Assembly (NCBI GenBank): GCA_037043015.1
Contig: CM073329.1
Span: 9,378,648 to 9,442,647, forward strand
DNA length: 64,000 bases
Source of the DNA: Bryum argenteum
Taxonomy: Eukaryota; Streptophyta; Bryopsida; Bryales; Bryaceae
Direction of reading: 5' to 3'
The first letter of the stretch is position 1; every line of letters starts with the position of its first letter. The notes beneath the pieces are model-generated. The model was not told where the DNA came from, ran no database searches, and saw only the letters and a list, made by a program, of their open reading frames with translations. Of this stretch, positions 1-10,207 are shown in pieces. Position numbers and translations under genes: made by a program.

Positions 1-233
1 CGTGGTTTGCGCTCCAAAAGTTGGGGGATACAAGAATGGAAGTCCAAATCATGGCTTAGAGACCGTTGTTTGACTTTGATACATAATCATTATTTCACTA
101 TAATATTCTAATGTCAAGAAATCAAAAGCATGAAATGTAGTTGTTAATACAAATTGGCCCCATGGCCTTGTTTTCTCTACTGTAAATCAGCCCCAAGGGC
201 TTGAAGCATGGAGGAATTCGCCCTCACTTTATT
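1..233. repeat. Harbinger-derived repeat, partial (copy A)
   Basis: This stretch matches 1930-2415 along most of its length. Shared blocks include the GCTCCAAAAGTTGGG segment, a tract ending in CAAAAGCATG, and AATTGGCCCCATG. Similar blocks lie inside the left part of the Harbinger element near 3645-3690, so it is probably a non-autonomous relative of that element. It starts before the window. Positions 233-775 hold only AT-rich sequence that I cannot assign. Confidence 0.5.
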
Positions 234-779
234 AGTTGTTCAACCCCTAAATGCCAAAGGCATGTCTTATGTCTCAAAACTACAAAACCTCAAAAACATT
301 ACTACCTTCTCAATACTGAGATATGGTCAAATAGTTTACATATATTTTCTACTTTCAACGGTAAGGTCTTAAAACGCTAACTACAATGAGTACTACAAGC
401 CAAAATTTCAACCGTTGGATCTTTACCATTCAGAAGATTACAACCGTCACAAATGATGCAATTTTTTTATTTTTATTTTTATTTTTTTTTATTTTTTGGA
501 GAATTTGAAGTTTGATGTTGTAAAATTTTAAGGTTTCCCATATAAAATTGGTATAAGTTTCAAGTTGGAGTTTTTGAATAGTATTAGTATTATTATAGAC
601 ATATTTCCAAAAGAAATTCAAAAAATCTAACACTTTTAGACTTTAAACCTAACATTTGTAGATTAAGTTCTAAAATTGAAATTGCAAATTTCATGACATA
701 CACTTTGTAATATAGGGAGCACCTCTTAAAGTCAAACATTGAATGTTTGAGATCTAAAACTCATTTCCAATCACATTAA

Positions 780-1139
780 CCCTTAAACGTCTAAGGTGAC
801 CCAAGGGGTCCTTTTTCAACAGAATCTTCTCTGTAGCTCTCAATGTACTCAACTTTTCACTTATATTTTGATGTCAAACTGGTCACCTTCTTCTGATGCA
901 TTCAAAAAGTGAAATTCTACAATTCAAATCACAATTTGTATGAGTGATTTTGTGCTTTGAAAGAATTGCGGTAGGTAGGTTGGGGTTGTACAATACTTGT
1001 AGGAGGTTGCAAGCTCATCATTGATTGGATCATTCATGATGCCAAAATTCAAAAAGTGCACTATTCATGATGCCCAAGTCCAAAAGATGTTGTGATCCAA
1101 TACTGGCTGCCCAAATCCGTATAGCCTGACGTTTAAGGG
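780..1139 (+). mobile_element. TTAA-flanked short element, family T1, copy 1
   Basis: A 360-bp element begins CCCTTAAACG and ends with the inverted form CGTTTAAGGG (here ACGTTTAAGGG). It is flanked by TTAA at 776-779 and 1140-1143. It has no ORF. The right TTAA is shared with the next copy, so the two lie head to tail with only four bases between them. Inference: non-autonomous DNA transposon with a TTAA target, a piggyBac-like signature. Confidence 0.8.
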
Positions 1140-1143
1140 TTAA

Positions 1144-1509
1144 CCCTTAAACGCCCAAGCAAGCCCGAGGGGCTTGATTCCAACAGAATCTTCCCTGTAG
1201 CTCTCACCGTACTCAACTTTTCACTTATATTTTGATGTCAAACTGGTCTGTCACCTTCGTCTGATGCATTGAAAAAGTGAGATTTGACAATTCAAATCAC
1301 AATTTGTATGAGTGATTTTGTGGTTTGAAAGGATTATGGTAGGTAGGTTAGGGTGGTACATAACCTTGTAGGAGGTTGCAAGCTCATCATTGATTGGTTC
1401 ATTCACAATGCCCAAGTTCAAAAAGTGCACTATTCATGATGCCCAAGTTCAAAAGATGGTGTGATCCAATTTTGGGCTGCCCATTTTAGACCCCATGGGC
1501 GTTTAAGGG
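1144..1509 (+). mobile_element. TTAA-flanked short element, family T1, copy 2
   Basis: A 366-bp T1 copy in the same orientation as copy 1. It starts CCCTTAAACGCCCAAGC and ends GGGCGTTTAAGGG, with TTAA at 1140-1143 and 1510-1513. It is clearly homologous to copy 1 but diverged, and closer to the copies at 9.4, 12.9 and 57.9 kb. This suggests separate insertions rather than a recent tandem duplication. Positions 1514-1925 are AT-rich with nothing recognised. Confidence 0.85.
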
Positions 1510-1991
1510 TTAATGAAATGATAAAAAAAAAATTAGAAAATATTCATGCACCAACTTGACATTGTAAGCAATGGACTTCCAAAGGATGAATAGGGTTTGA
1601 CCCAAAAAAGCAATTTCCAAACCATGTAGGCTTTACAAAATAAAATCATTCTTTAGGTCAAATAGTGTCATGGAACCTTTTGCACTTGTGAAGGGAATCT
1701 TCTTTTGTTTGTTTATTTGAGGGACTAATGATTGTTCATTATTTGAACTCCCTGCATGAGGTCAGCAATGATTCAGACATGTAGATCGGTCCACCATCAT
1801 TTTTTTACCTTCCAACATGCAACTCAGTTTTACTTCTTTATTCATTTTTATTCAAAAAGTGTAAAGAACTTTACCTCCCCTTTGAAATCACCATGTGAAA
1901 TTATATAATAATAGGTGGGGCACAAGTTATGTCACGGCATGCGCTCCAAAAGTTGGGAAATACAAGAATGGAAGGCCAATTCATCGCTTAA

Positions 1992-2252
1992 CCCCTAAAC
2001 GACCACGGCCACCGATTCGGCTTTTACCATCAAGGCCAAAAAAAAAATACAGTGAACTTCAAATGTTATGATCTAACATCTAATGATGATGCAACGGTTG
2101 AAAATGTTCAGACTACTATTTACGGTAGTCTACTTCAAGATCCTACAGTTGAAATTATCAAAAATTTCAAAAATTATTGGACGTACCCCCATTAGTACAC
2201 AGTGGTCAATGTTGGGATTTCAAGCTCCCAAAACATCACGGATCTTTAGGGG
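1992..2252. mobile_element. TTAA-flanked short element, T2-like
   Basis: A 261-bp insert runs from CCCCTAAACGACC to CTTTAGGGG, with TTAA at 1988-1991 and 2253-2256. The related sequence at the window start has a single TTAG at the matching point, which acts as an almost perfect unoccupied site. The interior is only weakly like the T2 copy at 57.6 kb; both contain a phrase on the pattern GATCCTACRGTTG. Confidence 0.7.
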
Positions 2253-2419
2253 TTAAAGGCCGTTTCAATACACAATTATTATTTCGCTAAAATATTTTAT
2301 CCTAAAAAAATCAAAAGCATGGAATGTAGCTAATGATACGAATTGGCCCCATGAGCTTCTTTTTCCTTGCCTAAGTCAGCCCCATGGGGGAATTGGCTCT
2401 AACTTTATTAATTGTTTAA

Positions 2420-2781
2420 CCCTTGAACGCCCATGGGGTGTGAAACGAGCAGCCCAAAATTGGATCACAATATCTTTTGGACTTGGGCATCATGAATAGT
2501 GCACTTTTTGAACAAGGGCATCATGAATGCACCAATCAATGATGAGCTTGCAACCTCCTATAAGGTTATGTACAACCCCAACCTACCTACCACAATCCTT
2601 TCAAAGCACAAAATCACTCATACAAATTGTGATTTGAATTGTAAAATTTCACTTTTTGAATGCATCACAAGAAGGTGACCAGTTTGACATCAAAATATAA
2701 GTGAAAAGTTGAGTACAGTGAGAGCTACAAAGAAGATTATGTTGGAAGGTAACCCCTCGGGTCACCTTGGGCGTTTAAGGG
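2420..2781 (-). mobile_element. TTAA-flanked short element, family T1, copy 3 (inverted)
   Basis: A 362-bp T1 copy in reverse orientation, starting CCCTTGAACGCCCATGGGG and ending GGGCGTTTAAGGG. It is flanked by TTAA at 2416-2419 and 2782-2785. Its length equals that of the copies at 9390, 12865 and 57890. It sits inside the Harbinger-derived copy B. Confidence 0.85.
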
Positions 2782-2889
2782 TTAATGTGTTTTCTAAGCA
2801 GTTCACTGAGCCAATCACGCTCCAAATGTAAGTGAATTCGCTAGGAGATTTGTTGACCTTGACTTCCCATGTAAAGCGTCCCTTATATT

Positions 2890-3245
2890 AGGCACCACAA
2901 GCCTTGGCTTGGTGGTTGGGGCTCATGGCTCCCAATGAGGAGGTCGTGGGTTCTACTCCCCATGCTGACGTGGTGCTCACCACTGTAGTCCACCCAACTA
3001 AGGTGTCGGGTTCTTGGACCTTGTTGTATAGGTACCTATACAAAGCCCTTTGGGGGGATACCATGTCAGGTATCTCTGAGGCACTAGTGGCTAGGTAGGA
3101 ACTAGTATAGTGTTCACCTCGTGAGGGGTTAGTAGTCTCGCCTTTAGTGTGATGACCTCTAGGCATACATTCAAGGAGAGGTCAAACGAACACTCTATTC
3201 AAGGCGGCCTCTAAATAGGTTGGAGTTTCCCTTCTTCTTGGTCCC
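2890..3245 (+). mobile_element. tRNA-derived SINE, copy 1
   Basis: It begins around GGCACCACAAGCC and has an internal pol III box A-like stretch (TTGGCTTGGTGGTTGGGGC). About 40 bp on is a box B-like GTGGGTTCTACTCCCC. The body is shared with 7740-8113 (inverted) and 38898-39270. There is no long coding frame. The first ~70 bp look tRNA-derived, as in known plant SINE families; the 3' boundary is approximate. It was probably inserted just after the Harbinger end at 2882. Confidence 0.7.
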
Positions 3246-3899
3246 TTAGATTGTGTCAAATTAGAAATACTTACAAGTCCAACTTCACAAATTCATGAAC
3301 GAGTTTGAATATGCTCCCCCAAAAGGGCCACCAAAGGTGCATTCTAAAGGAGGCAAAGATGAATACTGTATATGGGTGACATTCAAATTCAAAACTTAAG
3401 CCTAAAATTGGTAACCACCACCATAATTCCATGGTAATGTCTAAAGGTACGTTCCCACTTGGCCTTAGGGCCGCTTTACACGAGGGGCCAAGCCGTTGAT
3501 GGGGCCAATGAACACCAAAATCCAGCAATATGATTGGTCGTTTTTTCGAAATTGGCCCGAGGGGCCTTACACGGGAGTCAAGGCCAAATTTTGAAACAAT
3601 TTTTTAATGGTCGGGGACAAAATCGACACGGCCCCGCGCCAAAAATCGGGTGCTACAAGAATGGAAGGCCGTTTCTTGGCCTCGGGGCCGTTTCCACAAA
3701 TCCTTATTTTTTAATTTTTTTTTAAAAACTATTTTTCAAACAAATCAAGACCATCAAATAGTGCCAAAATCGGGACGGTGGAAATTGCTCTCCTTTTCTT
3801 TCACCCTCTTCCTCTTCCACTTCTTCATTCTTTTTTCTCTTGCCTTGCTTGAGTGTTGTTTGTAATTGTCTTGTTTGTTGCTGAAATTTTTGAGATTTG

Positions 3900-5253
3900 A
3901 TGGAGGGTTCATCTTCCCAAATCCCCGGATGGAGTAGTGAGGAGTATGATGCATCGCATAGGGCATATAGCTTGGGAGTCTCACGCATTTCAGCCCTTTA
4001 ATGTCTTATCACAGCAAAACCCTAGAAATGTCGAAATTCCAGAGTTTTTTAGGAGGTCGATTGGTTCAATTACTCCTACTCCACCTCCACTAATTTCAGG
4101 GTTTATCACACCATCGAAGAGAAGCTTTGAGGAAATTGAAGAAGATGATGATGTGGAGATTATTGCACCAATTGCTCCCAAGACGAAGGTCGTTTCGAAA
4201 AGGGCAACATCTTCAAAAAAGGCTCCAAAGAAAACTGTGAAGAAGGAAGAGGAGGAGGAGGAGGAGGAGGATGACAAGAAGCATTGGAAGGACAATCACG
4301 TCCTTCAAATGATTGCATTGCGAGGGGAGATGGACCCGGAATTTGTCAAGAATGCCAAAAAACAAGGTAATTGCTCATACCTAAATTTTTTTGTCCATAA
4401 GTTTGCTTATGAAAAAAATTTAAAAAAAAATTCAGATTGGGCCTTTTAAAGGCCTTGGCCTTAGCCGCCTGCCCCCCTTTATCCCCCCATTGGGGACTTA
4501 TGAGAAAGTTGAGGCCTTTGCCATGGAGGGAACTGGGTGAGTGCATTGGGACTTGAACCCTGGGTGAATGCCTTGCACATGCTTGCCAAGGTCTTCTTCT
4601 CCCCCTTGAGATGTCCTAATTTGTATTAGCCTTCTATTTGTACACTTTGCAAAGCTGTAATTTTTGGGAATTAGGATTTTGAGTCAAATGTGCTGATTTT
4701 TTTCACTAATTCGATGTTTTAGGTTCAATCACAATATGTAATTGCTTATGTGTTAATTTTTTCACTCCAATGTTTTAGGTGTTGATACATGGCTGAAGCT
4801 TCATACTCGGATGATTGCAGTGATTCCCGGATTAAATCGAACTTCCGAGGCATGCAAGAAGAAATTCAACATCTTGTTCAAGCAATACCGAATTGACAAG
4901 CTTGCAAATGGTGTCTCCGGATCGACCGTAAGGAGTGTAAGTTTTATGAAGCTTTTGATCAATGGTGGCACCAAACAGTACCATTTCCAAACATGTCACT
5001 TCAACGGCAAGTGACACCACACCGGTTCAAGCTAGTCAAGATAGTGATGAAGGTGGGAATAAAGAACAAAATTCAAAGAACTACTACAAGTTCTTCTCAA
5101 AAACAAGCCAAGAAGACTTTTCAAGATCAAACTCTAGGTATGTTCACTCAAATGGTAGAGAATAGTACCATCATGGTTAAAAACTTTGAGAAAACAAATG
5201 CTTTACTAGAGAAGGTAGAGCATCAAATGGACCGCCTCATAGATAAACTATAG
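3900..5253 (+). pseudogene. Harbinger ORF: Myb/trihelix-like DNA-binding protein, frameshifted
   Basis: In PIF/Harbinger elements this protein binds the element ends and brings the transposase to them in the nucleus. The frame opens at ATG 3900 with MEGSSSQIPGWSSEEYD, then shifts into the frame of 3937. A serine/proline stretch, an acidic run and a Lys-rich segment that could be a nuclear signal follow. An intron joins 4366 (donor GTAATT) to 4779. The next exon holds the helical region, which matches Harbinger Myb-like proteins (TSEACKKKFNILFKQYRIDK). Near 4930 a second frameshift is needed to continue into ECKFYEAFDQWWHQ. The end is a Leu-rich helical tail stopping at 5253. At least two frameshifts make it a pseudogene; the intron could be mis-assigned. 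Confidence 0.75.
4425..4612 (-). mobile_element. tRNA-derived SINE-like insertion in the Harbinger intron
   Basis: Read on the minus strand, a tRNA-like head occurs: TTGGCAAGCATGTGCAAGG as a box A candidate. About 25 bp later comes GGGTTCAAGTCCC, which is close to the pol III box B consensus GGTTCRANTCC. The body runs into an AT-rich tail near 4400-4440. Its sequence differs from the other SINE family in this window. It lies in the intron of the Harbinger DNA-binding gene. Ends are approximate and only one copy is present. Confidence 0.5.
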
Positions 5254-5295
5254 ATGCTACTTATGTTTCTACTCTTCATCACTTTCCATGCTAGA

Positions 5296-6723
5296 AAAGA
5301 GAATTTCGCCCTCTTTGAGCAAATGAGCTTCCCAAAATGAATTCGCCAAAGAATTCATGGGCTTGTGTAGCTTGAATCAATAAATTTTTCACCCTTGCTT
5401 CCCTTTCAAGCCTTGTTTCATGTGCCTCGGTATTTTCAACTTCTTCAAATCCGCCATTGCTGTCCTTGTATGTAGCATCTTCATTTTCTTCCATGGACAC
5501 ATCATTGTCATTTATACGGAGAAACCGACGCATCTCTCTTGCACCTTCAATCGCCGCATTGAAAATGTCCACATTTTGAATTGCCCTATCAACCGGGAAC
5601 TCTCTCTCCTCATAATTTGCTCACTTTCTTTTGCCCACTCATTGTCAAACACGTCTTTGTGTATAATACACAAATTATGCAAACATATGCAAGCGGTAAC
5701 TATAGACGGTATATGCCTTAAAGGCATGTCAATTCTTTTCAAAAGAATCCTCCAACGTCCCTTCAAAATACCAAAGGCTCTTTCAACGGCCATTCTAGTA
5801 GAGGATTGTATAAAGTTCCAATGAGCCTTAGCTCGTGGTAATCCCTCTTTTTCACCCTTAAACGGTGAATAAAACCACGGCCGCATTGGATAAGCGACAT
5901 CACCTACAAGTTTATAGGGTGCTAATTTCCCACTCATTATTTTTTTTCCAATATGTGAATTTTGAAATAAAGTCCAATCATGACAACGGCCGGCCCAACC
6001 AAAATCATAATCCCAAAAACGACACCTACTATCTACCACACCTTGAGAAAATTTGAATAATACCCCTTTCTACAATAATAAGAAGTTGGGTCTAGAGGAG
6101 GGGCTATGATAGGAATATGGCTACCATCTACCGCCCCTATTACATAAGGAATGCCCCTTAAATCCTCAAACTCTGCAAAGCAATTCTCCTCAATGTACTT
6201 GCCGTTTGTTTCTCAATTACTAATGGCTTCAAATGTTTTTCAATTGCCATACAAAATTCTCTAACAATTATAGATCTTTGTACTTTCATGAACTCCATAA
6301 ATTTCAAGACATCCCGCAAAGAATTCCCACTACAAAGCCTATTGAGAGCAAGAGCAACTCGGGCTTTAAGTGGAATGGCACATCTCATGTTTGTATCTAC
6401 TCGGTACAATGAAGGAGCTAAAATACCACATAAATAATCAAAAGTCTCCGGGAGTAACCTTGTATGTTGCCGAAATAAATGTGTGGTATAGCTCCCAAAC
6501 AATTGATTCTCCAAAAAAAAAAAGTTGTACGATCCCGCATCCAAATGCTCCGTGCTTCCCTTGAAAAGCCATCTCCCTCCACCATGATAGCATACATTAT
6601 AGTCATGGCACTATAATGTTGAGCCAATGCCAATTGTTGCAAAATTGCAACAACGGAAAAAACATGCCTTATGGCCATAAAGAAAACAAGTGCAACTAAC
6701 ACCTTATGCCTCCTCTCATCCAT
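5296..6723 (-). pseudogene. HARBI1-type DDE transposase, frameshifted
   Basis: The Harbinger nuclease cuts and joins transposon DNA through a DDE triad. Reading from MDERRHKVLVALVFF near 6723, the frame changes near 6540 (into ENQLFGSYTTHLFRQHTRLL), again near 6185 (into ENCFAEFEDLRGIPYVIGAV) and near 6050. All three acidic motifs survive in pieces: AVDGSHIPI, the RCHDW motif within DYDFGWAGRCHDWTLF, and VERAFGILKGRWRIL. A further shift near 5560 leads to an acidic C-terminal tail. At least four frame changes and no intact ORF: a decayed gene. It converges on the Myb-like gene, the usual Harbinger arrangement. Confidence 0.85.
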
Positions 6724-7649
6724 CTTTATCAAATGATAAAGAAGAAAGATCAAGATGGGTTGAAATAGTCGAAAACTCCTCTTATGGCCTCTAGAAACGG
6801 CCCCAAGGGCTTTACACATGGGAGAATCGGCCCCCACTTTATTAATTTCTTAATGTGTTCACCAAGCGGCCCATTGAGCCATTTGGGCTCAAATTTTGAG
6901 TGAAACGGCTTGGAGATTTGTTGGCCTCGACTCCCCATGTAAAGCGTCCCTTAGAGGTGGTGTTAGAAGGTGGTCTTATCTCCTTAAAAGAGTGTGTGTC
7001 CACACCTACATTCTTTAGTAATTACCAATCCTACATGGATGCCCAAATGGCACACTCTAAAACTTGGAGGACAAAAAAATATTAGCTAGTATTTGGGAGG
7101 ACAAAAGATAGTTGAGCATTAGTAGGCAAGTGTTAAGGAAGCACCACAATTAGAAATATTCTGAAGTTTTGAAGACTTAAGAGTGGTCTTAGTTAATGGG
7201 GCCTTTGAGGAGCCATTATGTAATTGAGGCTACTTTTCAAGACACTTTTCCAAGCCTCATTGATGAGGCCTTCCCTAAGAATAAGGAATTTCCCCAAAAT
7301 TGTGGAGGTCTTAAGTTTTAATGCATGCTCTTATCAAAGGCCAGGTGGGAAGGGGCCTTAACTTAGTTTAGTTTAGAGTAAAAAAGGGAGGTGATTAAAA
7401 AGTGATGAATAGTGGGCATTGATTGAGCGAGTGGGCCATAGAAAACTACCGTAGGCCCCAAAAACTCATTGAATGGCAATGAAAGTTGTATTATTCAAGC
7501 GTGTTTTGCTATTATTATGACTTCATAGCCCACATAATTGCAATTGTTCCCGCTGGATATGTCAGTCCCTTCTTCAGGCCAGCTATCCTCCTTTGCTGCA
7601 TCATGCCAATAGTTTAGGGTTTATATCATTGTGTAAATAATACGGTTGT

Positions 7650-7651
<2 letters not shown>

Positions 7652-7705
<54 letters not shown>
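7652..7705. repeat. 54-bp poly(T) tract
   Basis: An uninterrupted run of T. It lies just beyond the 3' side of the inverted SINE at 7740-8113, so on the minus strand it reads as a poly(A) tail, possibly that of the SINE or of a longer retrotransposed copy. Positions 7359-7650 hold no recognised gene. Confidence 0.8.
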
Positions 7706-7710
<5 letters not shown>

Positions 7711-7739
7711 GAACCAATCTATGTATTTGAGAGAAAGAC

Positions 7740-8113
7740 AATCATGAAGAAGAAGAGAAACTCCAACCTATTCAGAGGCTGGCGTGAAATAGAGTGTTCG
7801 TTCAACTTATCATTGGATGTATGCTCGGAGGTCATCATACCAATGACGGGACTACTAACCCATCTCTCGGGGTGAACATAATGCTAGTTCTTAGCTAGCC
7901 ACTAGTGCCTTATAGATACCCGACATGGTATCCTCCCGAAGGGCTTTGAGGTACTCATACAACGAGGTTCAAGAACCCCCGACAGTAGTTGGGTGGACTA
8001 TGGTGGTGAGCACCATGCTGTTATGGGGTATAGAGCCCACGACCTTCTCATTGGGGGCCTTGAGCCCTATTGTAATAATTACCAAGTCAAGTCTTGTGGT
8101 GCCTATACAATCA
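7740..8113 (-). mobile_element. tRNA-derived SINE, copy 2 (inverted)
   Basis: Reverse-complement homolog of 2890-3245 and 38898-39270. The plus strand ends with the complement of the SINE head (AAGTCTTGTGGTGCC). It includes shared phrases such as TGGTGAGCACCATG and AGTGTTCGTTC. With the T tract at 7652 it would carry a long A tail. Coding-looking frames across it are by-products of the repeat. Confidence 0.7.
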
Positions 8114-8229
8114 TGAACCTAAGTGGCATGGCTCCTTGGTGGGGGAGTTTCTTGCATTTCTTTGCAATTTCACTGAATAATCCTCCTGCAAGTAAAGGCA
8201 AAGTGTCATCTCAACACCTCCTATAGTAG

Positions 8230-9385
8230 CAAACCCACTGCACTTTTGAGAGGAACAAGCAAAGTGTCAGCGCGTTGCAGCAATACGGCGAAGTTGGAGG
8301 CACCCAACCTCGCTGTAGCATTCTTGTGATGTTAGAAGCATTTCTACAAGCAACATTAAAAAAAGAAAAGAAAAGAAAAGAAAAGAAAGAAAGAAAAAGA
8401 GAGAAAGGCTACATGATATGTATTCTACTATTGGTACTGCTCTAATAATGTTGATTGATGCTGTGTTTTTTTAAAGGTTTAAAATCGATGTAAGTTTCTA
8501 CACGTGACACAAATCTTTACCACGAGCATTGATGCCTATACTATTAGAAGATCTCCATCTTGAGCAATATAGAGGGTAAAAATATTGGTCAACAATTAAA
8601 ATTTATAACATATTTATGTAAATTAGCGTACCTAACACTAATCAACATTATCAGTGTTATGTAGTGTGTTCAATGTCCTTGCACAACACACCTCTTAGGT
8701 AATTAAACTCGAGTGTATATTTCTTGTAATTTTCAAAAAAAATGTTGTAAACATTTATTCTATCAAACAAATGTTACATTTTTGTAACTAAGTTGGCAAT
8801 CAATGATGGATAAGAACTATTGGTTGCTATCAAACTATAATTAGTAGTACAAGTGAGGCTACAAGTGAAAAAGCTCTTACAAATAGGCAAATCAAAATTC
8901 AACAAACACTCTGTAATAGCACCAATGAAGGACATATAAACATAGTTATGTTTTGTATGAAACTGACTATTAGAACCTAGTGGTAATTATCATTAGTAAT
9001 CAACTATTCACAACCAATGAGATGTCCTCACATTAAAAAATGAGATAGAAGGTTATTGTGCACGTTATTGACACTAGGCTTACATCTTCAACTTATAACA
9101 TGTCTAAAATATATATCATATAATTGTTAGAGTGGTTCACTAAAATAATGTACCACTTAAGCAAGCAATTTTGAAGAGTGAGCAATACATTTTACTAAAA
9201 TTTGAAGTTCAAGTAAAGTAGACTTTTTGGGTGTGCAAAGATATTCTAGGGTTTGATTTTATAAAATTTCTGCAAAAAGTGGAGACATAGGGTATCATAG
9301 GAAGTTATAAGTTATATAAAATGTATATAAAATACGACTGCAAAAAAACTCCTAAACGTTCATAGATATAAAAGAAAATAATGAA
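8230..9385. other. Intergenic, nothing recognised
   Basis: AT-rich sequence without a supportable ORF or RNA gene. It contains a purine microsatellite built on AAAAG at about 8358-8408. Confidence 0.5.
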
Positions 9386-9389
9386 TTAA

Positions 9390-9751
9390 CCCTTAAACGC
9401 CCAAGCAAGCCCGAGGGGCTTGATTCCAACAGAATCTTCCATGTAGCTCTCACTGTGCTCAACTTTTCACTTATATTTTGATGTCAAACTGGTCACCTCC
9501 TTATGATGCATTCAAAAAGAGAAATTTTACAATTCAAATCACAATTTGTATGAGTGATTTTGTGGTTTGAAAGGATTGTGGTAGGTAGGTCGGGGTGGTA
9601 CATAACCTTGTAGGAGGTTGCAAGCTCATCATTGATTGGTCCATTCATGATGCCCAAGTTCAAAAAGTGCACTATTCATGATGCCCAAGTCCAAAAGATG
9701 CTGTGATCCAATTTTGGGGTGCCCGTTTTAGACCCCAAGGGCGTTTAAGGG
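9390..9751 (+). mobile_element. TTAA-flanked short element, family T1, copy 4
   Basis: A 362-bp T1 copy, CCCTTAAACGCCCAAGC to GGGCGTTTAAGGG. The left flank is TTAA (9386-9389); the right flank reads TTGA (9752-9755), one substitution from TTAA. It closely resembles copies 5 and 7. The segment 9780-9880 just after it has faint similarity to the SINE body and is otherwise unassigned. Confidence 0.85.
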
Positions 9752-10207
9752 TTGAAGACCAATTTTGAGACCAACGTGAATAGTGTTTATTGGACCTACC
9801 CTTGGGTATTTATGCTTGGTATCAATATCAATGGTGGGATTACCAATCCCACTCAGGGTGAACACTATGTTAGTTTCTACCAACCTTACAGATATACATA
9901 CAATATTAATTTGTGCATTTAAGTGTGTCCTTTTTTTTCACCAAGAATTTAGTATTCTTGATAATTACTACAACACTAGTGTACAATACTACAACTCACC
10001 ATTATAATTTTCCACTTAATCCATAAAAAACCTCAAATGCTTTATAAAAGATTAATGTGAATCACTACTCTACTACATAAATATACCACCATTGCTAATG
10101 ATGTAGGTGATTAAAAATAAGCCTTTGTATCACACAAACTCTCAAGCCCCATAGATTACAAAATTGTCATTGAGGCAATTAAAACCTCAAAACCTAACTT
10201 TTCTACA

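Larger units (their letters stand above)
1926..2882. mobile_element. Harbinger-derived non-autonomous element carrying two TTAA insertions (copy B)
   Basis: The left part matches copy A (1-233). The last 60 or so bases match the right end of the Harbinger element at 6890-6950, including the terminal CCCATGTAAAGCGTCCC, and are followed by TTA, the usual Harbinger target. Two unrelated TTAA-flanked elements are inserted in it (1992-2252 and 2420-2781). I could not fix the left end; the listed start is approximate. No coding capacity is visible. Confidence 0.55.
3468..6950. mobile_element. PIF/Harbinger transposon (3,483 bp), nested and decayed
   Basis: Termini are GGGCCGCTTTACACG on the left and, read inward from the right, GGGACGCTTTACATG. 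TTA is duplicated at 3465-3467 and 6951-6953. The insertion interrupts a 428-bp MITE whose intact second copy shows the unoccupied sequence. Inside are the two genes usual for PIF/Harbinger: a Myb/trihelix-like DNA-binding protein on the plus strand and a DDE nuclease on the minus strand, transcribed toward each other. Both carry frameshifts, so this copy is unlikely to move by itself. Confidence 0.92.
3445..7358. mobile_element. 428-bp MITE, copy 1, split by a Harbinger insertion
   Basis: The left end AGGTACGTTCCCAC lies at 3445 and the right end GTGGGAAGGGGCCT closes at 7358. TAA is duplicated at 3442-3444 and 7359-7361. Removing the nested Harbinger element and one copy of its TTA target (3468-6953) leaves 428 bp. 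That equals the length of the uninterrupted, inverted copy at 25615-26042. The terminal inverted repeats follow AGG(T/C)(A/C)C(G/C)TTCCCAC. A TAA duplication and such termini fit the Tourist/PIF-Harbinger group. The element is non-coding. Confidence 0.88.

Noticed and set aside
2893..2975. A possible tRNA gene, because of box A/B-like sequence
   Set aside because: The sequence recurs as the head of a ~370-bp dispersed repeat and no cloverleaf with an intact acceptor stem is apparent; it fits a tRNA-derived SINE better.
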